Below are positions 57,533-64,000 of a stretch of 64,000 nucleotides of DNA, piece after piece (position 1 is the first letter of the stretch; each line of letters opens with the position of its first letter). The translations under genes were made by a program, and so were the position numbers. The notes beneath the pieces were generated by a model. The model saw only the letters and a program-made list of their open reading frames with translations, ran no database searches and was not told the origin of the DNA. This DNA is from a virus. The DNA is taken from positions 1 through 64,000 of IMG/VR virus record IMGVR_UViG_3300020186_000396. The stretch is one strand, 5' to 3'.

Positions 57533-58159
57533 ATGAGTAATATTCGTATGAAAAAGCCCACTATGGAAGAGCTAGATAAACAGGAGAGTTTAACGCCTGA
57601 ACGGCTAAAAAGCCTAACTAGTACCGCTGTAGTGGCAGTACGCGTCGCCGGTCCATTTTCTGCGGAGGTAACTCCGCAACCTAAGTCAGGAATCGCTGCA
57701 TTAGTAAACTGGACGCATGATAATTTTGCGTATACGTACCTTCAACACGTTGATAAAAATATCAAGCTGATCAATAACAGAATTGTTATTGATGGGCAGT
57801 TTATGCACTTCTGTGATATCAAGAAATTAAAAGTAGAATGTATTCATACAGATGCTCTTATCTCTTGGCGGTCAGAAACTGGTGTTGAAAAATTCCTAGC
57901 TCAGGGTGTTTTTAAAATTTCAGCTAAAGGCTTTTCTTTCTTACATGGAGCACTGTTTAATAACGGAGTTCAGACAGAAGAAGAAGAAGTGTTTCATTTC
58001 GTCATTGTTAATGAACGTGACATGTATAAGTATTTGAAATTACGAAACGATTTTGACAGCTGGATAAAGGAGAGAGAGGGACTTCAGGAGAAGTCTGCTA
58101 ATGGGAGCATGAGGAAGATTGCAGGTCTAGATCGTTACGCCGCAAAAATAAAAAAATAG
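57533..58159 (+). CDS. Unknown protein
   Basis: 208 residues. N-terminal disordered stretch, then WTHDNFAYTYLQHVDKNIKL and FHFVIVNERDMYKYLKLRND. No motif recognised. A GATATAG lies 34 bases upstream, and GTAAGG a few bases before the ATG may be a ribosome-binding site. Confidence 0.55.
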   Translation: MSNIRMKKPTMEELDKQESLTPERLKSLTSTAVVAVRVAGPFSAEVTPQPKSGIAALVNWTHDNFAYTYLQHVDKNIKLINNRIVIDGQFMHFCDIKKLKVECIHTDALISWRSETGVEKFLAQGVFKISAKGFSFLHGALFNNGVQTEEEEVFHFVIVNERDMYKYLKLRNDFDSWIKEREGLQEKSANGSMRKIAGLDRYAAKIKK

Positions 58160-58217
58160 CGGCTGATATAGATCAGTGTGGGTGCTCATTGAGCATTGAA
58201 CGAGGTTATTGTTACGT

Positions 58218-58580
58218 ATGAAAAATAATAATAGGCAAAACGGCAGAAACAACAAATATAACCCGAAGGGAGGTGAAATTATTGCGAACTCGTCACGCAG
58301 CTATCCGACAGACGCTGTCCAAGCAATCCCGTTAGAGGTAACGGTATACAACAACTTTGACAAAGCGTTTAGAGCTTTTCGTGCTCTTGTCCAGAAAGAG
58401 AGGATTCTTTCTCTCTACAAGGAGAAGCAGTCGTTCGAGAAGCGTTCGGATAAACGCCGCAGGAAGCGCAATGAAATGCGCCGTAAGATGTTTGAGATCG
58501 AAATGAAACAAAACCGCCCGGCCGAAGAGCGAAAGCCCCGTAAGCGTGACGGTGAGACAGAAGAAGAAACGGTAAGATAA
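58218..58580 (+). CDS. rpsU: Ribosomal protein bS21-like
   Basis: 120 residues from ATG 58218. Residues about 38-98 align with bS21: IPLEVTVYNNFDKAFRAFRA (compare FDVALRRFKR), then a RILSLYKEKQ helix and SFEKRSDKRRRKR where bS21 has YEKPTTERKRAK. It carries an extra N-terminal disordered segment and C-terminal tail not usual in bS21. Large phages are known to carry bS21 homologues, thought to displace the host copy and favour phage mRNA. Supports a translation-takeover role. Confidence 0.75.
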   Translation: MKNNNRQNGRNNKYNPKGGEIIANSSRSYPTDAVQAIPLEVTVYNNFDKAFRAFRALVQKERILSLYKEKQSFEKRSDKRRRKRNEMRRKMFEIEMKQNRPAEERKPRKRDGETEEETVR

Positions 58581-58581
58581 T

Positions 58582-59070
58582 ATGGTTCAGCGCGTCAGAA
58601 ATCCAAATCGAAATTTACCACGGCCTCAAGTTCCGTATATCCCGGAATACCGTCGCCATGGCGTGCGCCCTGTGCCGATTGATGAGCAAGGGCGTGTCGA
58701 CGAAGAACAATTGGAATATGACGATGAGCCTGCCTCGTTCCGAGGCGGGCTCCCGCTGAGCGTTGGTGATCATAATGAAGCATCTTTTTTGGTTGATGGA
58801 AATAATGAATCTGAGTACGAAGTACCAGAGCCGGTCCCTCAGCGCCAACGTGGACCTAGACAATCTCATTCACGAAATTCTCCAAAGACACCGGGCCAAA
58901 TAGCCCCAGGTGAATATCTTTTACTAGTGAACGGACAAGTCGTCGGTTCTGGTTCAGAAGAACACGTGAAGAAAGCCGTTACATCTCTGATTTATAATCA
59001 ATCGCTGAATCCTAGTGACATGATTGTATTGAAGCGCATGGAGGTTGATTTTGGTGTCACCCTCAAATAA
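58582..59070 (+). CDS. Unknown Pro/Arg-rich protein
   Basis: 162 residues, 2 bases after the bS21-like stop. The first 100 residues are disordered (Pro, Arg, Glu, Gln: PVPQRQRGPRQSHSRNS). The last 55 form a small fold (GEYLLLVNGQVVGSGSEEHV). Could be a ribosome- or RNA-associated protein from its position. Overlaps the next gene. Confidence 0.5.
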   Translation: MVQRVRNPNRNLPRPQVPYIPEYRRHGVRPVPIDEQGRVDEEQLEYDDEPASFRGGLPLSVGDHNEASFLVDGNNESEYEVPEPVPQRQRGPRQSHSRNSPKTPGQIAPGEYLLLVNGQVVGSGSEEHVKKAVTSLIYNQSLNPSDMIVLKRMEVDFGVTLK

Positions 59071-59713
59071 TTGTATCTGCGCAAACGATCCTAATCAAGG
59101 TATGGTTGAGGGCTGCCCTCAGCACGACCCGCCAGCAGTTCCTACTCGTAAAGCTTCTGACGTTATATTGTCAATCGAGCGTCGATTCGACGTTCTGCTG
59201 CAAACAGCGACTAATTCGGACAACAATACCAAACTTCTTCTTGGTAGAATGAATCGGATTTGCTCGTTATTGGAAAGCATTGATACCCAATTAAAGTTGG
59301 GTAACGGAGCAGAGCCAGAACCTGAAATAGATCATCTTTCATATCTTCCAGAAATCGAAGTAGAAACGTCTCCTAAGGGTTATCGCCGAACAGCCAGGCC
59401 AGAGACATATTCTGATGAAAAGTCAGCTAGGGTCATACCAACCCAACAGAAGATATTTGATCCGAGCGGTAAGTCTGTGTATATGGCAGAAGTTGAAATT
59501 TTCAATGCCGCAGATCGCTCTTTAGTAACAAAGTTGCGATCTACTGCTGGGGGTAAATGGCAATTACCGTTAGCTCCAGGCGATTATATTGTTACGATTT
59601 TGAAACGTCCAAACGGGACTCGTAATAAGATGACTTATTCGAATAATTTTTCCGTAAAAGAAACGGACGGACCTATAGAACTAGAGTCAGCCAAATTAGA
59701 GCTTGAAAAATGA
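59045..59713 (+). CDS. Unknown protein with C-terminal beta-sandwich
   Basis: 222 residues; start TTG 59045 or GTG 59054. CICANDP and GCPQHDPP give scattered Cys residues near the start, then a helical region (RRFDVLLQTATNSDNNTKLL). The C terminus IFDPSGKSVYMAEVEIFNAA ... LAPGDYIVTILKRPNG resembles a carboxypeptidase-regulatory/CNA-B-like sandwich, found in surface or virion proteins. Overlaps both neighbours. Confidence 0.55.
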   Translation: MILVSPSNNCICANDPNQGMVEGCPQHDPPAVPTRKASDVILSIERRFDVLLQTATNSDNNTKLLLGRMNRICSLLESIDTQLKLGNGAEPEPEIDHLSYLPEIEVETSPKGYRRTARPETYSDEKSARVIPTQQKIFDPSGKSVYMAEVEIFNAADRSLVTKLRSTAGGKWQLPLAPGDYIVTILKRPNGTRNKMTYSNNFSVKETDGPIELESAKLELEK

Positions 59714-60039
59714 CAGACGGTTACGGCTCTAGGGAATTATTGGATTTAGTTATTGAGCAAACGAAAATTGTTCAGAGACTGTCTGATATTAATGAAGAGA
59801 TTAGTAATTTGCCAAAGATTCCTAAAGACATGGGATCATGGATGGACTCTCTCCCCGATTTGGATGCTCCAGCTAGTGAACGATTCAAAATTACGGATTT
59901 GAAAAAGCTTACTAAGCTGACCAAAGAATATAATAAGTTAAAGCTCAAGGAAGAAAGCAATACTACAAAGCTGCGTTTGGCCCTCATAGATAACGCGCTG
60001 CTTACGACAAACGAGTGCCTTAAGGATAAAGATGTCTAA
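59710..60039 (+). CDS. Small unknown helical protein
   Basis: 109 residues, ATGA overlap. Two coiled coils (LLDLVIEQTKIVQRLSDINE and LKKLTKLTKEYNKLKLKEES) joined by a Pro-rich turn. Overlaps the methylase gene by 8 bases. Unknown. Confidence 0.55.
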   Translation: MTDGYGSRELLDLVIEQTKIVQRLSDINEEISNLPKIPKDMGSWMDSLPDLDAPASERFKITDLKKLTKLTKEYNKLKLKEESNTTKLRLALIDNALLTTNECLKDKDV

Positions 60040-60736
60040 GTTTCAAGTTATAGTTGCGGACTGTCCGTGGGAATTAAATGATTCGTTGACGATGTCAACG
60101 ACCCCACGAGGGGCATCTTCTAATTATCCATTGCTAGATACCACGGAACTTTGCAAGCTTAGAGTTAAAGATTTATCTGATCCTAGTGGGTGCGTTTTAG
60201 TTTTGTGGTCTCTCGGCTCGATGCTGGAAGATGCAATGAAGGTTATGAAGTCGTGGGGTTTTACGCAGAAACAAATTTTTGTTTGGGTAAAGACCAAGAA
60301 ACAGCCGCTTCAAAGTTTGAAAAAGAATTTGCGAAAAAGCAAAAAGCTTACCGGTGCTGAAGTTATCAGTAATGTTCAAAAAGAAATAGACGCATTCAAT
60401 GTAAATGACGTGCTGGCCTTTGGGATGGGTCGCCTATTTAGACAGACACACGAGATATGTTTAATCGGTATCAACTCGACTAAGATTTACAAATCATTAA
60501 AGAACAAGTCGCAACGATCGGTAGCGTTTCATCCAAGTACAAAGCATTCGAAAAAGCCGGAAGATCTTCAAGACTATCTTGAAACGATGTTTCCAAATAC
60601 AACGAAGCTAGAAATGTTTGGACGTAGATTGCGCCCTAACTGGACCGTTGTAGGTAATGAAGTATGCAAGGGCGAGGATATAAGAGATTCTATAGAAAGA
60701 CTCATAAAATCTAATGTACCAGGCGTTACTACTTAA
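60032..60736 (+). CDS. MT-A70-type adenine methyltransferase
   Basis: 234 residues. ADCPWELND stands for the DPPW catalytic motif (here DCPW). VLVLWSLGSMLEDAMKVMKS and GFTQKQIFVWVKT match the MT-A70 core, and HSKKPEDLQDYLETMFPN, KLEMFGRRLRPNW are its C-terminal motifs. The family methylates N6 of adenine in DNA or RNA. A phage copy could protect phage DNA from restriction or mark RNA. A basic insert of about 40 residues (KNLRKSKKL...) lies after the WVKT strand. Confidence 0.88.
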   Translation: MSKFQVIVADCPWELNDSLTMSTTPRGASSNYPLLDTTELCKLRVKDLSDPSGCVLVLWSLGSMLEDAMKVMKSWGFTQKQIFVWVKTKKQPLQSLKKNLRKSKKLTGAEVISNVQKEIDAFNVNDVLAFGMGRLFRQTHEICLIGINSTKIYKSLKNKSQRSVAFHPSTKHSKKPEDLQDYLETMFPNTTKLEMFGRRLRPNWTVVGNEVCKGEDIRDSIERLIKSNVPGVTT

Positions 60737-61223
60737 TCTAAACTATCAAGTTTTAGAAATCATTCCTGAACGAAGAGCTATTAAACTTTATATCAAAGAT
60801 AAGGTGGAAGTTTTGTCTGTTTGGGATGACCAATATAGTTATTTATCTTCAAAGACTAACTATCCAGCAGTGTTGCGTTTACGTTATCTTATAAAACGTC
60901 CAATCAAAGAACTTGCGTTCAGTCGTTATGCCGTGTTCCGAAGAGACAGTTACATATGTCAGTATTGTGAAACTGGATTGACTTTACGCGATATTACGAT
61001 CGATCACATTACCCCGCGTACCGCAGGGGGAAAAACTACCTTTATAAATTGTGTTGCATCTTGCTATCCGTGCAATAACAAGAAAGGTGGTCGAACGCCA
61101 GAACAGGCAGGAATGAAACTTCGTCAGAAACCATTCGTACCTACTTCTAATGTTCAGGGAGCGGATAGTTTTAACCAAACATTATGGCATGACTCTTGGC
61201 AGTTTTATCTTCAAAACCGCTAA
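60714..61223 (+). CDS. HNH endonuclease
   Basis: 169 residues. RRDSYICQYCE, ITIDHITPRTAGGKTTFINC and SCYPCNNKKGGRTPEQAGM give a complete HNH site with paired Cys. The C-terminal residues RQKPFVP are typical of this stand-alone family common in phages and bacteria. Overlaps the methylase gene by 23 bases, so the two may be translated together. Confidence 0.9.
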   Translation: MYQALLLNLNYQVLEIIPERRAIKLYIKDKVEVLSVWDDQYSYLSSKTNYPAVLRLRYLIKRPIKELAFSRYAVFRRDSYICQYCETGLTLRDITIDHITPRTAGGKTTFINCVASCYPCNNKKGGRTPEQAGMKLRQKPFVPTSNVQGADSFNQTLWHDSWQFYLQNR

Positions 61224-61275
61224 TAGTTTGCTATATAAGATCTAGTCGTAATTGACTGCGAAGGAGATGATTCAC

Positions 61276-61362
61276 ATGGCGAGTAAAAAGAAACCAGCGA
61301 AGAAGCCAGCGAAGGCACCTGCAAAGGCACCTAAGAAGGCTCCCGCTAAGAAAAAGAAGTAA
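61276..61362 (+). CDS. 28-residue Lys/Ala/Pro peptide
   Basis: Short ORF with a strong Shine-Dalgarno (GAAGGAGATGA) 6 bases before ATG. It consists only of Lys, Ala, Pro plus an initial Ser, in KKPAK/APAKAPKKAPAK repeats like a histone H1 tail. It is followed at once by a strong terminator, so it is likely to be a real, separately expressed gene. It would bind DNA or RNA by charge. Confidence 0.65.
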   Translation: MASKKKPAKKPAKAPAKAPKKAPAKKKK

Positions 61363-61383
61363 GTTCGCAGGAACAAACTTAAG

Positions 61384-61411
61384 AAAAACGCGGCGTAAGC
61401 CGCGTTTTTCG
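61384..61411 (+). terminator. Strong Rho-independent terminator
   Basis: AAAAACGCGGC / GCCGCGTTTTT, loop GTAA. Directly follows the Lys/Ala peptide gene. It could act in both directions. Confidence 0.88.
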
Positions 61412-61453
61412 TTTGGAGAATGAAATGTTTAATGATCCTGATCGATTGATTAT

Positions 61454-61498
61454 CATTCTCCAAAAAGAATACCCCTCCCTTTAGGGAAGGGATGAATG
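61454..61498 (+). mobile_element. Solo left end of tnpB-family element, copy G
   Basis: TTAT at 61450-61453 is followed by CATTCTCCAAAAAGAATACC, the hairpin CCCCTCCC-TTTA-GGGAAGGG and GATGAATGTTT. No right end follows within the next 200 bases. A remnant. Confidence 0.75.
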
Positions 61499-61528
61499 TT
61501 TAATTCGTGCTGGTGTGGCTGGAAACAA

Positions 61529-61678
61529 TCAGAATAACTCGATTATTATGACGCCACGCTCTTCTTTTTCTTCAATCTTTGGTGCGAATGATGGAGGTGG
61601 TTGCGGTAGGTCAATGTAAAGTGGGAGTGGTTCTGGCTGAACTTCTTTAACTTTAGGTTTGATCCAAAATGGTAGCAT
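61529..61678 (-). CDS. 49-residue Pro-rich protein on minus strand
   Basis: ORF from ATG 61678 with SD TAGGAGG 5 bases upstream (on the minus strand). Protein: MLPFWIKPKVKEVQPEPLPL, then YIDLPQPPPSF and KIEEKEERGVIIIELF. Pro- and Glu-rich. The strong ribosome-binding site is the main argument that it is real. It lies between two plus-strand genes. Unknown function. Confidence 0.5.
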   Translation of the reverse strand: MLPFWIKPKVKEVQPEPLPLYIDLPQPPPSFAPKIEEKEERGVIIIELF

Positions 61679-61713
61679 CGTAGCCTCCTATAGGTATTAG
61701 ATAATATTGATTT

Positions 61714-61917
61714 ATGTTGTGCAAATCTTGTGAAAAACTAGGATTCAGAGAACGTCAATTGCCATGCAAAATGTGCAAAGGAACTGTGCAGTTCAACCTC
61801 TATAAGGTATGTGCTCAATGTTCGGAGCGCAAGAAGATTTGTGCCGTGTGTTTGAAAAAGATGACGAGAGCCCTAATACCCTCAGACCCAAATGGGTGCC
61901 CAAGTTGTGGTGGGTGA
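61714..61917 (+). CDS. Small zinc-ribbon protein with four CxxC pairs
   Basis: 67 residues. CKSC, CKMC, CAQC, CAVC and CPSC pairs make up a double zinc-finger protein, with no other domain. Such proteins act as adaptors for RNA polymerase, ribosomes or nucleic acid. The start is ATG 61714. Overlaps none. Confidence 0.6.
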   Translation: MLCKSCEKLGFRERQLPCKMCKGTVQFNLYKVCAQCSERKKICAVCLKKMTRALIPSDPNGCPSCGG

Positions 61918-61923
61918 TATATT
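61918..61923 (+). promoter_or_regulatory. TATA box 13 nt before peptide deformylase start
   Basis: GATATAT with TATA at 61918, then TGGATTAG and ATG 61931. No Shine-Dalgarno. Confidence 0.35.
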
Positions 61924-61930
61924 GGATTAG

Positions 61931-62449
61931 ATGCTGATAACAAACGACGAGAATGCTCTACGCGTTGATTGTACTGATGTTCAGCCAGAAGAGCTGGCAT
62001 CAATCAAAGAGGCGTTAGAACGCGAACTGGAGCGATGTGAACGACTCGGAAGGCCAGGCGTCGGGTTAGCTGCACCGCAGATCGGGATCGCTAAAAAAAT
62101 GGCTATCGTTAGAGTCGGTAACGTATCAATAGATCTAGTGAATGCCAGGATTGTGAACGGTTACGATCCACAGACGTTTACCGATGAAGGGTGTCTATCT
62201 TTTCCTGGTCGTGTGGAAAATACAACTAGGTTTCAGGAAATACACGTTTCTAACAATTTAGTTTATCCTGAAGGGTTTGTAGCGACGGGATTGATTGCGG
62301 TTGTGTGTCAACACGAATTGGATCATTTGAATTCTAAACTGTTTTTTGACTATGCAATTCCGAAGAAGCCAAAGGTTGAAAAGGTAGGCCCCAACGAGCA
62401 ATGCCCTTGTAAATCGGGCCGTAAATACAAGAAATGTTGTGCGAGGTAA
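61931..62449 (+). CDS. def: Peptide deformylase with C-terminal SEC-C zinc motif
   Basis: 172 residues. GVGLAAPQIG, EGCLSFPG and QHELDHLNSKL are the three PDF motifs with the metal ligands Cys, His and His and the catalytic Glu. The last 25 residues, PNEQCPCKSGRKYKKCC, form an SEC-C zinc motif, like the SecA C terminus. PDF removes the N-formyl group from new proteins at the ribosome exit. The SEC-C tail may tether it to ribosome or chaperone. PDF occurs in other phages; the SEC-C fusion is notable. Confidence 0.92.
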   Translation: MLITNDENALRVDCTDVQPEELASIKEALERELERCERLGRPGVGLAAPQIGIAKKMAIVRVGNVSIDLVNARIVNGYDPQTFTDEGCLSFPGRVENTTRFQEIHVSNNLVYPEGFVATGLIAVVCQHELDHLNSKLFFDYAIPKKPKVEKVGPNEQCPCKSGRKYKKCCAR

Positions 62450-62460
62450 TATGAAAAAAA

Positions 62461-62670
62461 ATGGGTGGCGACGCAACTAACCTTCTAATCGTAGAACTTA
62501 CACTTCGTATATCGGCTATTAAATCTCTTATGGTAAAGAAGGGTATTTTTACTGAATCTGAATTCGATGCCGAGATTGATGAAATACAACTAAAAATTAA
62601 GGACATGTTTACTGGCTCTGAAAGCCTCACGTCGGAGTTTCCGACCAAAAACAAACCACCATCTAACTGA
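62461..62670 (+). CDS. Small unknown helical protein
   Basis: 69 residues from ATG 62461. ATG 62451 is out of frame. Helix LLIVELTLRISAIKSLMVKK, then FDAEIDEIQLKIKDMF. Looks like a small helical hairpin. Overlaps the next gene by one base. Unknown. Confidence 0.5.
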   Translation: MGGDATNLLIVELTLRISAIKSLMVKKGIFTESEFDAEIDEIQLKIKDMFTGSESLTSEFPTKNKPPSN

Positions 62671-63014
62671 TGATATCTATACTGGACGAATTAGATCTAA
62701 GGGATGTGCCTAACAATCACGTATTGTATTTTTATGCTAACTGGGTTCCTAAATCTATAGCTGGTCATATGCACCGTATGGCGGCAAAGGCAGAAGAATT
62801 TGGAGTTCCGGTCTATGCAATAGATGTTGAAGCATTCAAATCACAGGTTAAAAAGAACGATGTTATACGCGTCCCTACGCTTCTATTTTTTGTTGACGGA
62901 TCTCTATCAAAGAAAATAGAAGGTTATATATTAACAGCAACGTACAAAGCTGTATTACGAGAATTGTACAAAAAAGAAATTGAAGGATTAGATGAAAAAA
63001 GAAGAAGCAGTTAA
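62670..63014 (+). CDS. Thioredoxin-fold protein without active-site Cys
   Basis: 114 residues. VLYFYANWVPKSIAGHMHRM corresponds to the FWAxWCGPCK region of thioredoxin, but the CxxC is VPKS. VYAIDVEAF and IRVPTLLFFVDGSL with the conserved cis-Pro keep the fold. With no redox Cys, it probably serves as a structural or processivity-type partner, as thioredoxin does for T7 polymerase. That function is inference. Confidence 0.75.
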   Translation: MISILDELDLRDVPNNHVLYFYANWVPKSIAGHMHRMAAKAEEFGVPVYAIDVEAFKSQVKKNDVIRVPTLLFFVDGSLSKKIEGYILTATYKAVLRELYKKEIEGLDEKRRSS

Positions 63015-63255
63015 GCAGCCGCCGAGTGTAAGTGACCAAATTTGGGCAGAAATTCGAGGAGTTGAAGCACCAATGTATGCGCTTCCAGCTAAAACAGTTG
63101 AGACGTTTTGTACCCGTCTTGATGTAGAGCCTTCTAAGGTGTATCTGAAACTTAATGCCCCAGCATTACTTCCAATGCTAGAGCAACTTTTTGCCAACAA
63201 GTACGATATTCAAATGGGAAAAATGTACTGCGAAATTTCACGCAAAGAGGAATAA
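62992..63255 (+). CDS. Small unknown protein
   Basis: 87 residues, overlapping the thioredoxin-fold gene by 23 bases. IWAEIRGVEAPMYALPAKTV and LNAPALLPMLEQLFANKYDI suggest a helical domain. No family recognised. Confidence 0.5.
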   Translation: MKKEEAVKQPPSVSDQIWAEIRGVEAPMYALPAKTVETFCTRLDVEPSKVYLKLNAPALLPMLEQLFANKYDIQMGKMYCEISRKEE

Positions 63256-63256
63256 G

Positions 63257-63757
63257 ATGGCGATTAAGCCTAAGCCGAAAACTCCGGCACCATTTGGTGA
63301 CGACGAGGACGATATTGAAGACGAGCCAAGTACTAATCGGATAAAAATTAAAGGTAAAGAAGTACAAAGCCCTTTACGTCAGTCTCAAGAATTTCAGGGA
63401 GCCGCCGCTGAGGCGCATGAGCGTTCTATGGAATACAAAAATCGAGCCTATACATTGGGTAAGAATTTCATAGAATTGATTACGGATAAGACGCTCATCG
63501 AGAATAAAGGCTCGATTGCTCTGCATGCAGAGAATCAAGTTGTAAGCGACTTGGCTAAACTTGCCATCGATATGAACAACGATGAAACCCAGGATGAGGG
63601 AATGGGCTCGATCGGGCTGCTGGTCTTGATGTTTAAGACAGCACTTTCACAAAGAAACAGGATAAATGCGTTAGAGTATAAACTCCAAAAGCTGGAGAAA
63701 AATCCCTCAAGTGTACAGAGTCGAGATCCAGAAGTTGTAACTTCTCCTCAGAAATGA
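63257..63757 (+). CDS. Unknown protein, acidic N terminus
   Basis: 166 residues from ATG 63257 (MAIKPKPKTPAPF), one base after the previous stop. An acidic disordered start (GDDEDDIEDEP) leads to a helical domain with GLLVLMFKTALSQRNRINAL and a coiled-coil end. Unknown; might be structural. Confidence 0.5.
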   Translation: MAIKPKPKTPAPFGDDEDDIEDEPSTNRIKIKGKEVQSPLRQSQEFQGAAAEAHERSMEYKNRAYTLGKNFIELITDKTLIENKGSIALHAENQVVSDLAKLAIDMNNDETQDEGMGSIGLLVLMFKTALSQRNRINALEYKLQKLEKNPSSVQSRDPEVVTSPQK

Positions 63758-63767
63758 TTCTTTCGAT

Positions 63768-63938
63768 ATGAAGACCGTAACGCGCGAGCAAGTTTTGGTT
63801 CTTCTGACTGAAGAATTGGAAAAATGGAACGAGTACTCAACACTATGCAGCCACTTCCTGATAGCACCGGATCCGATAGCGGCAGCCAGACACCGGGGGA
63901 AGGTGGAGGTTTTTCGGACCCTACTGGGCGAAAAGTAG
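63768..63938 (+). CDS. 56-residue unknown protein
   Basis: Short ORF from ATG 63768: MKTVTREQVLVLLTEELEK, ending VEVFRTLLGEK. Helical, with a conserved-looking EELEKWNEYST segment. It overlaps the partial ORF from 63824 in another frame, and overlaps of this size are unusual, so one of the two may be spurious or start later. Confidence 0.5.
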   Translation: MKTVTREQVLVLLTEELEKWNEYSTLCSHFLIAPDPIAAARHRGKVEVFRTLLGEK

Positions 63939-64000
63939 ATCTTCGCAGTCTGATCAATCAGGCTAACTCAATACCGATTTCTACAATCGTTACTTCGTAT
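63824..64000 (+). CDS. Unknown protein, N-terminal part (runs off window)
   Basis: Open from ATG 63824 to the window end without a stop. A second start at ATG 63845 would reduce overlap with the 63768 gene. Residues: Gly/Ser/Pro-rich start (PDSTGSDSGSQTPGEGGG), then GRKVDLRSLINQANSIPIST. The low-complexity start before a folded part resembles virion proteins. The rest lies outside the window. Confidence 0.45.
   Translation, partial: MERVLNTMQPLPDSTGSDSGSQTPGEGGGFSDPTGRKVDLRSLINQANSIPISTIVTSY

Noticed and set aside
1-64000. TnpA transposase or other insertion sequences
   Set aside because: No Y1 HUH transposase, DDE or serine recombinase motif was seen in any frame; movement of the miniature elements must depend on a gene outside the window.

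Overview
The window looks like part of a very large (jumbo-class) tailed-phage genome. Genes are short, packed tightly and often overlap by ATGA. Many have no recognisable relative. The recognisable ones are typical of big phages: polynucleotide kinase/phosphatase, two RNA ligases, an RlaP-type nucleotidyltransferase, HNH nucleases, type IA topoisomerase, an FtsK-like ATPase, ClpP-like proteins, a bS21-like ribosomal protein, a peptide deformylase, an M23 peptidase, a lysin and two tRNAs. No rRNA or housekeeping operon is present. No capsid, terminase or tail gene was recognised, so phage identity is an inference. Lipobox signal peptides and O-antigen-type sugar genes suggest a Gram-negative host.

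Layout. 1-10.6 kb: an edge-truncated tnpB element, small unknown proteins with CxxC pairs, a metallophosphoesterase, an M23 peptidase, RlaP and a patatin phospholipase. 10.6-21.7 kb: tRNA-Ser, PnkP, an FGE-like lipoprotein, a rearranged tnpB element that splits a gene, Rnl1, a 28-residue-repeat protein, an HNH protein, a second RNA ligase, a macro-domain protein and a Thg1-like polymerase. Together these form an RNA-repair neighbourhood. 21.7-42.4 kb: a glycan island with sugar dehydrogenases and dehydratases, GDP-fucose synthase, nucleotidyltransferases, glycosyltransferases, a pyruvyltransferase, a C-methyltransferase and a kinase-aldolase fusion. Part of it runs leftward from a divergent promoter near 34.29 kb. 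A second, degenerate Thg1-like gene, an HNH gene, a lysin and tRNA-Arg lie in it. 42.4-50.2 kb: a secreted metalloprotease, a Dps-like protein, two HU/IHF-like proteins, a DksA-type zinc protein and a tandem pair of ClpP-like proteins. 50.5-64 kb: an FtsK-like ATPase, topoisomerase I, bS21-like protein, MT-A70 methylase, HNH, peptide deformylase with SEC-C tail, a thioredoxin-fold protein and many unknowns.

The strongest unusual signal is a family of seven related IS200/IS605-type (tnpB) element copies. All abut TTAT on their left side. Most are miniature and keep only the two ends. The tnpB coding sequence is filled with more than twenty short perfect or near-perfect palindromes, mostly with three-base loops. 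One copy carries an internal inversion that puts the RuvC-I motif on the wrong strand. Removing that element restores an interrupted phage gene in frame and so fixes the element ends exactly.

A second theme is paired or lone enzymes with lost catalytic residues: a ClpP with the whole triad replaced next to an intact one, a Thg1 with DGR changed to NGR besides a canonical one, a GMD-like dehydratase without the catalytic Glu besides an intact one, a UDP-glucose-dehydrogenase-like protein without the catalytic Cys, and a thioredoxin fold without CxxC. A third is a TATA-type box placed 12-13 bases before the start codon of about eleven genes that lack a Shine-Dalgarno, which suggests leaderless transcripts. 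All family names come from reading motifs by eye; no database search was run.
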